Source: Lasiosphaeria ovina (lineage: Eukaryota; Ascomycota; Sordariomycetes; Sordariales; Lasiosphaeriaceae). From it: a stretch of 64,000 nt of DNA. The translations under genes were made by a program, and so were the position numbers. Shown here in pieces: positions 43,923-54,126 of this stretch. The stretch covers positions 1,798,001 to 1,862,000 of the forward strand of contig JAULSN010000006.1 in assembly GCA_033439765.1 (NCBI GenBank), in the 5' to 3' direction. A model generated the notes under the pieces. The model was not told the origin of the DNA. It saw nothing but the letters and a program-made list of their open reading frames with translations, and did no database searches. The first letter of the stretch is position 1, and every line of letters starts with the position of its first letter.

Positions 43923-44216
43923 TGGCCGACGACGCTGCTGTTGCCCCGGCACACTGGGCAGTCTTGATCGGGATTAATTCCTATGTGGGAGGCCGATGCC
44001 TTCAGGCAGCGTGCGAGACGTCGAAACCGTCAAACAGTATCTAGAGGCAGGACCTAACCTTGTAGATATCGCCATCTTCACTACAACAACGCCATCCGAA
44101 CCCAGCTCTCGCCGTCCTATCGAGGAGCCCGCCTTGTGGCCTGTTCGGCAGTGTCTCGCTGAACGTAGTTGTCCGGTGTGGTCACAGCAGCGGCCGCGTG
44201 GTGCCGCCGTGAGATA
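43923..44216 (+). pseudogene. Caspase-like (peptidase C14) N-terminal fragment, frameshifted
   Basis: It starts MADDAAVAPAHWAVLIGINS and continues YVGGRCLQ, the first strand of the caspase/metacaspase fold. At about 44010 a single-base loss moves the frame, after which SVRDVETVKQYLEAGPNLVD and IAIFTTTTPSEPSSRRPIEE continue the fold. Homology ends near 44160 (EEPALWP), well before the His and Cys catalytic dyad region, so the gene is also truncated. In fungi this C14 type is found alone or at the N-terminus of STAND/NLR-like proteins involved in cell death. Confidence 0.6.
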
Positions 44217-44760
44217 GGGGTGGGGTCTTCATGGTTGACAGTGGATATTAGTGAAGGAATGGAGTTGCTCAACTTGTAATCGAGGTTCTGCTGGTCTGTT
44301 CGATGGTGCTATCGGGGCGTGGGCGTCGGGTCGTTGCACGTCAGACGAGCTATGATTGCCCGATCCCATTGACCCGCTCGACAGCCTCCCCGCCCACGTC
44401 ACCGACGCCATCGAGCCTCTGCCCGCCCCTTGCCTACCTGCCCGTCGTCCGGCCCGTCGAGGCGGACTCGAACGTGCCACGCACCCCGCCGCGCCGCCAC
44501 GCCGCGACCAACGGTTACCGAACATGCTCTGGCCGTCGCAGAGCCGCTGGCTGAGCAAGAGAGGTTGCTGTCGAATTTTGCTGACGCAATGGCGGCGGCC
44601 CATCTCTCCTTGGCCTCGCTGGCCAAATGCTCGTACGGTGATCGTGGGCGAAGACCCCACAACATACATGGATCCACTGCTGTGAGCCAGTCTCGGTCTT
44701 CAAGGCACCGTGACGTTCGAGAGCCATACGAATCTCGCCATTAGGATATTATTTGGGCCT
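44217..44760. other. GC-rich sequence, no clear gene
   Basis: Overlapping frames of 70-146 codons on both strands, typical of GC-rich DNA. One plus frame (44430-44741) includes a plausible helix (EHALAVAEPLAEQERLLSNF) but no known domain. It may be debris of the gene truncated at 44160. Confidence 0.35.
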
Positions 44761-44807
44761 TCCTAGGTAAAGGAATAAGCTTAGTTAAATATAAAGGCAG
44801 GTATATA

Positions 44808-45033
44808 CGAGAGATAATACTATAAGTAAGGAATGGCTATATTCGTAAATAACTAAGCTAAAGAAAGGAAAAGGAAAAGAAGAAGTCTACGTACCCTATA
44901 GGCTTGCAGTTTTGTGGTAGTGTGCGGGGTCGTGGCCCTAGTCCCGATTAGGAGGAGTGGGGCCTTTATATTAGGGCTTGTAGCTAGGGCATGGTTGCGG
45001 CACCACGGACCTCAGTTCGGCCGTGCCGTAGCA
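44808..45033 (-). repeat. LTR-like repeat, copy 1 (minus orientation)
   Basis: In reverse it begins TGCTACGGCACGGCC, with a T/C-rich stretch (CTTCTTCTTTTCC) near the far end as in the LTRs of elements A and B. Copy 2 follows directly with a 226-bp period. This copy keeps CA/TG and may extend left to about 44752. Confidence 0.7.
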
Positions 45034-45259
45034 TAAGAGATAAGGCTATAAATAAAGAATAGTTAGAATCGTAAATAACTAAGCTAAAGAAAGAAAAAGG
45101 AAAAGAAGAAGTTTACGAGCCTTATAAGCTTTTAGTTTTATAATAGTGTACGGGGTCGGGGCGCTAATCCTAATTAGGAGTAGCGGGGTTTATATATTAG
45201 GGCTTATAGCTAGGGCATGGTCACGGCACTACGGACCTTAGTTCGGCCGTGCCGTAATA
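45034..45259 (-). repeat. LTR-like repeat, copy 2 (minus orientation)
   Basis: In reverse it begins TATTACGGCACGGCC and matches copy 1 throughout. Most differences are CA/TG in copy 1 to TA here. There is no internal region between the two copies. Confidence 0.72.
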
Positions 45260-45807
45260 GGATCTAAACCGCGGACTCTACTTAAGATTATAGAAATTAA
45301 AGACTTTAGCTCCGCTTTCGACGAGGAGAATTATAGTTTATAATATATTATTATAATTATAGAAAGGTTCGTATTTGGGATAATTAGTACTATCGCTTTT
45401 ATATAATTAGCCTATGATATTATTATAGTTATTACGGCTACGACTATCGGGTAAGGGTACTCCGTATCTCTATAAGCGTAACGTATACTTTCTCTATAAG
45501 GAATCGACGTACTCCTCGCGAGGGTTATAAGGAATTCTACGCGCCCTAAAAAACTATCTAAGGAAGTTTACGTTATATTTAACAGAGGCGCGAAACTTAA
45601 AGGAGCTTTTATTATCCGGGTCCTTAATAGTAATAGTAGGATCGTAGGCTAATAATATATTATAAAAAGCGACGGAAAGAAGAACGGGTGTTTTATTCAT
45701 ACGGGAGCGGTCGAGGTTTAATAATACTACGCTCGTTTTATTACTAATACCGGACGTATTATTAATTATATTTCCAAAGGCATATAGTAGAAGAGTAGAG
45801 GGAAACT
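45260..45807. other. RIP-mutated remnant, unidentified
   Basis: AT-rich TA-dense sequence with stops in all frames. A plus-frame stretch (about 45480-45640) has the look of former coding sequence, but no motif can be named. It is the site into which the mariner-type element at 45808 inserted. Confidence 0.4.
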
Positions 45808-45891
45808 ACGTTGTTATTTTAGAACGTGCGTGCCGTAGGATTAATATCCCTGTTAATTTTTGAGGGTGCGACATACATATCTCGAAGTAAA
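45808..45891 (+). repeat. Left terminal inverted repeat
   Basis: 84 bp, reverse complement of 50420-50503 with about eight differences, mostly TA here against CA or TG there. A 62-codon open frame crossing it (45826-46014) is fortuitous. Confidence 0.9.
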
Positions 45892-46279
45892 TACCAAATT
45901 CGACTTTTTCCTACCGCTCTTTATATTCATTCTACAGCCATCGAGTTAATTAAAGTCATTACGACCTTCAAATATACGGAAATACTACTATTATATAGAT
46001 ATATTAGCCGGTAACGTAGGATCGATAGAAATAACAACCCTAGCCGGTGTATCGTCCCGTAAGTTCAGTAATACCGTATTACCGTATTAGAATCCATAAG
46101 ACATCTACTATACTAACTTGATCGTACCGCTACCATAATTACTAGCTAATAAGAGTAATAAAGCCTTCCTTCTATCGGGATCAAGCCTATTCGACCTATC
46201 CTATATTACCCTAATAACCGATATCTTCTTACCCGGCTACGCGCGAGCCGCTCCCTACGCCGTAGCGTTACTTTTGATT

Positions 46280-48430
46280 CATCTATTCTATACGAATTAG
46301 GCGAACCCCCTATAATACCCGCCAGGAAGAAGGGTAGTACTATATCTAAATCCACTATAAAGGCTACCCCTTAGTCTAGTACGTATAAAAATAACGGCTC
46401 TTATAATACCGCTATTACCCGCTAGGAGGCTATAGCCAAACCTTCTAGGGGTAGAGGCCAGGGTAGAGGTAGGAAGGCGGCTCCCGAGCCCTCTCCCGAG
46501 CCCTCTCCTAAGACCTCGGGTACCGAGGCGGTCACCGAAGTAGGTACGGAGATAGGTACCGAGACCGATACTAAGACTTAGTAGGCTAGCGAAGGTGACG
46601 ATACCTCGGTAGATAACGAGGAGGAAATATAATACGATACGGTAAAGAATACGGGGACGACTAATAACGAAGAAGACTCGTATTCTCCTTAACCTTCTAA
46701 GCTCTTCGAGGAAGACTTTAGCCTTTAAATTACGTTAGGCTTCCGCTTTATTAAGAATACTATCTTTCGTAATACTAAAGGACTAAAGTAGCCCCTAACG
46801 AAAATGGAGGTTATAGAAATTAACTACTATATCATAGACTTCTATATAGAGTTAAAGATCGAGAAGCTAGAGTCTAAGCTTACCTAGTAGGTATCTTAGT
46901 ATATTACTAACTTCGGTAATAACCTCTAGTAGGTCTTCCGAGCTATAGAGGTTAAGGCGGGCTAGGGCGCTAGTCGCTCGAAAAAGAAGCTTTACTTTAA
47001 CTAGGTTGAGGGTACTAAAAGGTAGTTATTTAAGGCGGCGAACTTAGAAATAACTCTAGGTAAAATAAAGGTTCTAAAGCTTCCTTTCTATATAATAGTC
47101 CTCTTTATTTTTATATTACGGAAGAAAGTATAACCGGTAATATAATAACCGCCCCCCCTAGTAATACCGACCGGGCTAATAAGGCAGTCTCTATATAGCC
47201 TTACGCCTAGTAGCCGCTCCCGCGCGCCACCTTTATAGCCCCGCCTTACGCCTTCGAACCCGCTATTATTTCCTTCGGTAGATTAATAGATCGAGAATCT
47301 ATTATCCCGGCGGTCCGTACCTCCTCCGAATACCTATGCCTAATCTATCTAGGGATTACCCGTACCGCCCCGGCGTAATACTACTATACCCGATATACCG
47401 GTAGAGCTAGTCCCTAAGTATACTAGCGTTTAGAAAGGTATAGTTATGGCGATAAATAATAATAAGGATATAGTACGGTCGGTATACTATAAGTTAAGCG
47501 AGGTATATGAATACTAAGAGGGTAGAAGATACCGTAACTTTAGAGATAATAATCCCGTATTATAGTTATATTATATACTTAAGATATATAGGAATATATA
47601 TATAGATATATTATATATATAGTTAAGGTTATAGGCTAAATAAGTCGTAATCGAAAGGGCGTCCCTATATATACCCCCGGAGTTCATCTTTATTACCTTA
47701 CTATAGGCGGCGGGCGGTATATCGAGTAACGGCGAGGCGGGGCCGAGTAACCCGGTAGGGCGGCCCTTAAAGAGAGCGAAATATACCCGGGATAACGGTA
47801 ATAACTAGTCGATAAGTATTAATATTAATAACGGCGGTAGTACCTCGGCGGATAACCTCGCTAACGCTATTTTCTAATAACTTTAAGGTACGGCCGTTAT
47901 TTAGGAGCCTGAGCTACCTCGCCCGTAATCTTCTATATCGTTAATATACTCGGCGCCGTTAATATTCTCGGGGTTCTCCCCAGCCGTATCGGTCTATTCT
48001 TACGACCCGGTATAGGGAGCTAAAAGCGAGTCCGGCCGGTTATATACCCCCTCTATAGGACTATTATTCGATCTACCTTTACGTTCTTCTTCTCCGCCTA
48101 TACCTAAAGGTCGTAATACTAATAGCCTATTTAATCCATTCCTTCGGGAATTCGCTAAGGAAGAAGTAATAAAAGGTACGGTAGGGAGGGATATTAGCTA
48201 GCTAACGAGATCGATATTCCGGCTTAGTAAATAATTTAGATAAGAGTCTATTAATATACGAAGTATATAGACTTTACTTAATAAGTGGTTTATACGGCTT
48301 AACGTACCTTTCTTAATTTATATAAGTATAAGGAAGAAAGTTAAGACTTTCCTTATTATTAAGGACGAAGTCGGGTATAATTAGGGATCGTAGTCCTTAA
48401 TATAAATATAAGTATAATAAGGTAAGTAAT
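46280..48430 (+). pseudogene. Unidentified long coding remnant inside the mariner-type element
   Basis: One frame can be followed for about 700 codons through TAG/TAA stops. It starts with a basic Ser/Arg/Gly segment (KPSRGRGQGRGRKAAPEPSP), an acidic Thr/Glu region (GTEAVTEVGTEIGTETDT), a probable folded part (LFEEDFSL to LYFN, about 46700-47030), Pro-rich linkers, a segment KYTSVQKGIVMAINNNKDIVRSVYYKLSEVYEY (pieces at about 47430-47520), a putative nuclear-signal-like GRPLKRAKYTRDNGNN, and a final helical part (LREFAKEEVIKGTVGRDIS, about 48150-48210). I recognise no family. It could be an accessory protein of the transposon or a captured or inserted gene. Confidence 0.5.
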
Positions 48431-49289
48431 CTTCGTATTATTTATTTATAAGGAGCTAACGTATTTACTATTATAGACCCCCCGACGCCGTTACCGTACT
48501 CCCGCCTGGCTAATAAATAACTAACGCTATTATTAATCCTCCGCTCGTCTAGTAAATAATACTCCTCGTTAACCTCGTTAACGAGTGACGAAGACGCCGC
48601 CTCTATACTCTCCGGGCTATATTAGGTATACCGAGGGGACTCCCTTAACCGCCGTAGACTCCGAGATACGTTAACCCCGGTACCTAACGACGGGTATATA
48701 TAAATACCGCGCTAGGAAGGAAGAGAATAATATATATATAGGTTATAGCGTAATATATACATATCTCTAGCGTTTAATACGTAATATACCCGTACTCTAT
48801 ACCTTTAACGGTTATTATAGCTAGTTAGATAAATACGCTAAAGAGTTAAATTTACTACCTTTCCTACTTACGCCTTAAGTATATATATACGCGCGTATAC
48901 CTTACTTACGTATTAACTTACTCTAGTAGGCCGGCTATAGCTAATAGTCTCCTTACTAACTATAAAATCGTTATTAACTCGGCTTAAAGACGAAAGTATA
49001 CTTAAACGTATTTTCTCGGCCTACCCTACCCGGCCTAACTACCCTACCCTCGGCGGGAGCTAATAGCCCTATTACTTAACCTACCTACCCGGCACCCCCC
49101 TAAGTAGCTATTAATAATACGGCTCTATACCCTATCTATATATAGTAACGGTATTAGTATACTCCCTGAGATATATATTATATATATTATTATTTGATTA
49201 GTTATATAGATAACTATATATTAGACCTACTTAATAATCCGGGCCCCTCGAAAATAACCCTATATATACTTAATATCGCTCGTAACCTC

Positions 49290-50225
49290 CTTAGTATATT
49301 TATAAAGAAAGTTAGTAAAGTCTACCTTATATTCCTAGTTATCCTCTACCTATTTTATATACCGCCGTATATATACCTTTATACCGCTAAAGAATAGTTC
49401 GATCGGATTAAAGTCCGGAGAATACGGCGGTAGGTATACTCTTACGATACCTACTATATTATATAAGTTATATATATCTTAGTAGTAATATTAGCTCGCG
49501 TTATCGAGTACTAGGACCGAATATTTACCCGGGGAAGGGTTTATCTTCGGTAATAGGAAGTCTCTTAACTATATCGTAAAGCCTTCCTAGTTTATTAAGC
49601 CCTAGTATATTAATAAATAAAGAAGTCCCTCTATTATAAACGCCGGTAATAGATAGAACCTCTTTCCCCTCTCTAACGGTCTTTCATTCCTTATAGTATA
49701 TCCCTTTAGAGCCTACCCCTACTTCCTAAAGCCGTCTCTTTTATCTACGCCTAACTCGTCGATATATACGACTTATTTAAGGGTAAACCTAACTATCTAG
49801 AAGACGTAATACCTTCGTAATACTTTATTCTATTATATTACCCTATACTCGAGCTTCTTCCTAGTCTAGTTATACTCTTTTAAGCGGACGGAAATAATAG
49901 ATAGGGAGACGGCGACGTTATAGCGGTCGAGAAGGAGGCTTTATATTTTATCGAGGTATATATCGTTAGTCTCGTAGAGGGTATTGAGAAGGACCTATAT
50001 ATAAATAAAGGATAGTTAAGTTAGCTAATTATATATACTAAGCGCGGGACTACGAACCTTAAATACCTACGGCGTAAGCTTGACTATACTTAGCGCGCGC
50101 CTCGAGGGTAGAAGAAGCTCGCTATAGATCTTATAGTTAAGCCTATACTTCCGTATTACCCGCTCGCTATATTAGAAGCGTATTGCGATCTATTTATTAT
50201 TTTCCTCGCCATCGTAAATTACTAC
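49290..50225 (-). pseudogene. Tc1/mariner-type transposase, RIP-inactivated
   Basis: The minus strand starts MARKIINRSQYASNIASG with a helix-turn-helix-like N-terminus, then VVYIDELGVDKRDGFRK (first catalytic Asp, about 49770), GYTIRNERPLERGKRFYLLPAFIIEGLLY, KYSVLVLDNA (second Asp, about 49510) and VRVYLPPYSPDFNPIELFFSGIK (pieces; third acidic residue, about 49400-49440). These are the DDE_3-type blocks of Tc1/mariner transposases. At least two frame changes and many TAG/TAA stops inactivate it. Confidence 0.85.
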
Positions 50226-50419
50226 CCAAATACACCGGCGTTCGGCATCGGTAAGGCTTCGGTTTAACACTACGCGCCTAGCGGGCATCGGGAGGGATAG
50301 AAAAGTAGGGCAAATAGAAGATCGACAAATATTACGTTATTTGGCCTAGTCTCGGTGCGTTATATACGTTAGATTAGTTCGTTATGGAAGGAAAGGAAGA
50401 AAAAGTCGAAGTTGTTATG

Positions 50420-50503
50420 TTTACTTCGAGATATATATGTCGCACCCTCAAAAATTGACAGGGATGTTGATCCTACGGTACGCACGTTCTAAAATGACAA
50501 CGT
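50420..50503 (-). repeat. Right terminal inverted repeat
   Basis: 84 bp, counterpart of 45808-45891. It retains CA/TG (ATTGACAGGGATGTTGATCC) that are partly TA in the left copy. Confidence 0.9.
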
Positions 50504-51192
50504 CGAAGGGCAAACCAGAAGCTTAATAAGACCTATTCGAGCGAGGATTATTAGAATCGAGTTGAATCTCAGATATATTAAGATTAGGTTGCCGTATTTT
50601 CGCAAAAGCACAATACGGGACCTATAAGGCGGTGGAGGTCCAATAAGCCTAGTAATTTGGAAGAACTAGACTGAGGTCGGCCCACCTCCGTCTTAGCGAA
50701 AAGGGTGGTTATCACGGCCGATTGAGCAACCGCGCTCAAGTCCTCCCAGCGCGAATGGATCTGCGAAGCCAAGCGAAAGACAAGGGCAAGATAGTATCCC
50801 GAGAGCCGCTGCTGCTCCCTTTGATCTGGTATCTCGACCACCTGCGACTTCAGATTCGGAGCTCGGGAGAGGATCCAACCCCAGGCAAACCCTCTTAGCA
50901 GCCCACAAGAAAGAAAACGGAAGTTATAGGCTAGTATCCTAAAACTAGGATTAGTTTAGATACGGCAGGTATAACCGGGATATCCCTGGGACTTAGCTCG
51001 GCTCAGGGCGATGCTCAGCCTTAACTCCTGCTCAGTTTTCAAGCCTAATACGGATTTGGCCAAAAAAGGTTGTCGGGGGTGACTATAGAGGTAGTTATCT
51101 TAGACAGTCCAGTTATCCTTGAAGGCATAACATTGGGCGCTGTAAGTTGACATGTGCTTCACTACATGCCAATACTCTTGCCAGCGATAGCT
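50504..51192. other. Intergenic, no clear gene
   Basis: An 85-codon minus frame (50584-50841, MVEIPDQREQQRLSGYYLAL) is helical and could be a gene fragment, but nothing is recognisable. RIP-type composition ends near 50420. Confidence 0.35.
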
Positions 51193-52085
51193 TCAATACC
51201 ACCCGTCCAGCCCGTCCAAGACTCGCATATCGTCCTCTCCGAGCTCAAAGTCAAAGACGTCGGTATTCTGCCGGATTCTCTCGGGGTTCTCGCTCTTGGG
51301 CAAGACAACCCAGCCCTTCTGCAGCCCGTAGCGAATCAGCACCTGGGCCAGAGACTTGGACAGCCTCCCTGCCATCTGTTCCACTGTTGGGTCGCCCAGT
51401 TTGGTGCCCGTCGCCAACGGCGAATACGCCTGGACTACAATTCCCTGCTCTTCGCAGTACGCAACCAACTCCCTTTGCTGGCACCACGGATGAAGCTGCG
51501 CAGGTAACAATTAGCAATACTTAGATTTAACACACGGCCCCGGGCAAACACGCAAACACGCACCTCAATCTGATTCACGTGCGGAGGCCAGACGGTGGCG
51601 TAGGCCTTCATCTCCTCGATGTGCTGCACGCCGTAGTTGCTGACGCCAATGGCCCTGGCGCGCCCCTCGCGAAAGAGCCTCTCGAGCGCCAGCCACACCT
51701 CCTTGCGCCCGTCGGCCCCGCCGCGGATGTGAGGAATATGGACAAGAAAGAGGTCGACGTAGGCGCCCGGCGCACTCCCGGCGACCTTCTCGACGCTCTC
51801 CAGCGCCAGCTGGTACGTCAGCTCGGGTGTGTCGCCCCTGACGCCCTGCTTGGTCGTGACGAAGACGTCGGCCCGGCTGAGCCCGGACTCGCGCACGGCC
51901 GTGCCCACCTGCTCCTCGTTCCGGTACAGCCGCGCCGTGTCGATGTGTCGGTAGCCGGACTGCAGGGCGTGAGCGCATGCCGCTGCGCAATTGGCTGCTG
52001 CGATCTGCCACACGCCAAAGCCAAGACGCGGGATCTTGACATTGGTGCCCGTGACCGTTGCGGCGGAGGAGATGGTGAGCGACAT
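51193..52085 (-). CDS. Aldo-keto reductase
   Basis: Exons 52085-51564 and 51495-51193 around a 68-nt intron (GTGCGT..GCGCAG), 274 aa, the normal length for a short AKR. It would reduce aldehydes or ketones with NADPH in the cytosol. Motifs: GFGVWQIAAAN, GYRHIDTARLYRNEEQVG (catalytic Asp and Tyr), VFVTTK (Lys), DLFLVHIP (His), AIGVSNYGVQHIEEM, HVNQIE joined across the intron to LHPWCQQRELVAYCEEQGI, VLIRYGLQKGWVVLPKS, ERIRQNTDVFDFEL. The start at MSLTISSAA fits the family; upstream codons in frame are 5' UTR. The gene is intact and unmutated. Confidence 0.93.
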
Positions 52086-52152
52086 GGAAGGCGAGAGATG
52101 GGGTTTGTAGCGATGGTTGGCGGTTGCCAAGAATGAGTGGGAATGGGGGGTT

Positions 52153-52160
52153 CTATTTAA
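52153..52160 (-). promoter_or_regulatory. TATA-like box of the aldo-keto reductase
   Basis: TTAAATAG on the minus strand about 70 nt upstream of the start codon. Confidence 0.4.
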
Positions 52161-52330
52161 GCCGGCAGCTTCCAGGGTCACATGAACAAAGACGGCTGGC
52201 GATGGAATACATATGCCGTGGTCGGGACTGCCGTTCCTGTTTTGCCAGCGCGACCCACCGAGGTTAGCCAATTAGATCTCACACTCGGACCACTATCTTA
52301 TACCTTGTTAAAGTATGGTACTGTACCCTG

Positions 52331-52957
52331 TAGCGTCCCAAGGTGTAGCATTTACGTAGTCTGTGGACCTCTAGAACCTTCTTGAGGGCCTGCCTTTAGT
52401 CAATATAAGGCCTGTCATTTCCCTTAGATAGAATTACTTCTTTGAAACAAGCAACGCACTCACCACTCTTTATACTATAGTCCCCTATAATACAACTCCT
52501 CTCAGTCTAAGTGGCAGGCCTGTAGCAGTCAGCCTGCTTCCCTCAATGCCCTACACAAAGCACTGTCGTACTAGACTGTAGGGCACAGTTTCCTACAGTC
52601 TACCCTACAGTACCGGTTGACCCACCCTGCACTTGGTCGACCTACGCTGCACTCATCGACCACCCTTGTACGAGAAGGCAGGTACGCCTGATCAAGGTGG
52701 TCATGGTAGAGGTAACGAGGAGGGAAAGCAATGACTGGTAATGGCGTCAGACTTCAACCTGGCCCCCGCAAAGGAAGGAGGGCGAGGGCCGCTACTTATA
52801 TACATGATTGGGAGACTGTGTGTTTGTAGAGGCGTGGTGCCACAATGTGGCTCTGGTGGCTTGGCCAGCTGGTGACAGGTGGTGTGTGCGCACATGGCCT
52901 GCCCTTGGCTCCCGCCTTCGCTACCGCTTCCGCTCCGCTACCGAGCCCACTGTAGCA
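52331..52957 (-). mobile_element. Solo LTR of a gypsy element, minus orientation
   Basis: 627 bp bounded by the 5-bp direct repeat CCCTG (52326-52330 and 52958-52962). In reverse it begins TGCTACAGTGGG and ends GGGACGCTA, the terminal CA having become TA. It contains a TATA box (ATGTATATAAG in reverse, about 52793-52804). It matches, in inverted orientation, the disrupted LTR at 1282-2540. No internal sequence is attached, so LTR-LTR recombination removed the rest. It is only lightly RIP-mutated. Confidence 0.78.
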
Positions 52958-53019
52958 CCCTGTACAGGTACTCTCTTGCATGTCAGCCACGCAGTTAAAT
53001 AAGAAGCTTTAGACCGAAT

Positions 53020-53445
53020 TCGTACTTAAGTAATACCGTATTAAAGCCCTAGAGGCTTAACTAAAGCGTATTAGGCCCTAAAAACGAAGGAAAATTCCCA
53101 ATCCCAACAAGCGGTTTATAGACCTAGGGACTATACTACAAGGCGGCGAATGTTCCCGTAGAGCCGTAATTTGAGCCTCAAATTGAAGAGGTGGATGATG
53201 AAGATGAGGCTGAAGAAGAGCTGAAGAAGAAGAGTTGCCAGAAATAGTGACAAGATCTAGTAGTACACTTTGTGTGCCAGTAAAATATATGGATTGAGCA
53301 GTCAATTAGCTACATTTTGCTGTATTTGGCTTGTAAATAGCTTCACAACTGAGTGCGCTGTTGTTGTGCAAAGATGTAGTGTTTTGGTCTAAAAGGGTGA
53401 TCCACTGCTAGGGTGATCCGTTGGGGGGTGGGGTATGGTACATGT
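53020..53445 (+). pseudogene. 3' tail of an unidentified transposon-like ORF
   Basis: A degenerate plus frame reads KFPIPTSRFIDLGTILQGGECSRRAV, then an acidic stretch (EEEELPEIVTRSSSTLCVPV) with several stops. Beyond it a terminus-like sequence AGTGTTTTGGTCTAAAAGGG is followed by GTGATCCACTGCTAGGGTGATCCGTTGGG. The layout resembles the 3' end of a DNA transposon. The family is unclear. Confidence 0.3.
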
Positions 53446-53959
53446 ACCTATATTAGTGCGCCGGATCGGCGCCAACGATCCAGCTTTTGAATTCGGAGAG
53501 ATCTCGGAATGAACTCCGCCTGCTCGCCCTGGCAGCCTCACGCGAAGCTACTCGTTTGGGGTGGGTGGCTCGGGTGGATTCCAAAGACTGAAGGATTCTA
53601 CTAGCAGGCCCTGGAGTCCGAGGGCTCGGTTTATCTTAGCTCGAACGGGTAAGGCTTTTGGTCTGAATCCTTGGCTTACACGAAGTGGAACGCCAATTTT
53701 AGTCAAGGCAACCGCTTCTCGACATTCTGATTTGCTTGCCCGGATATGTGCCCTACTCCCACGTCACTCGCGCTTACGTCGCGCTTATCCAACCCACCAT
53801 TCAAATTCCCAGGTCTCCGTACATTGACCCAGGCCGCCCCTTTCTCTTCCCGGGAGCTTGCATTTGCATTTTTTTGATCTTAATGCATCCTATACAATGT
53901 TAACCGAGGACTGCTACTTAATCTATTTTTCTTGAATCCTGCAGCGGCAAGTTGCTTCG
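53446..53959. other. Intergenic, no clear gene
   Basis: An 88-codon plus frame at 53561-53827 has no recognisable domain. This is the upstream region of the membrane-protein gene. Confidence 0.4.
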
Positions 53960-54087
53960 ATGGCATCAGAGCGATTTTCCCGATGGATGTTGATATTGCT
54001 AGCGACATCCGCCTGCCCCGACTTGAGCGCTGCTCTGGCCGCGCGAGGCAGTATTGACCGATACTCAAACTTCAACGCCGCCGCGCC

Positions 54088-54126
<39 letters not shown>

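Larger units (their letters stand above)
45808..50503 (-). mobile_element. 4.7-kb Tc1/mariner-type element with 84-bp inverted termini
   Basis: Terminal inverted repeats 45808-45891 and 50420-50503 match almost base for base (ACGTTGT.ATTTTAGAACGTGCG at the outer ends, GAGGGTGCGACAT inside). The left end follows TA (CTA|CGTTGT). On the minus strand lies a DDE transposase remnant (about 50225-49290). A separate coding remnant of about 2.1 kb occupies the other strand (46280-48430). Tc1/mariner elements are normally 1.3-2.5 kb, so this one is either a two-gene element or has a second element inserted. The interior is RIP-mutated, while the termini keep much more CA/TG. Confidence 0.82.

Noticed and set aside
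45826..46014. 62-codon plus frame
   Set aside because: It begins inside the terminal inverted repeat and is fortuitous.
51579..52136. 185-codon plus frame
   Set aside because: Antisense to exon 1 of the aldo-keto reductase.
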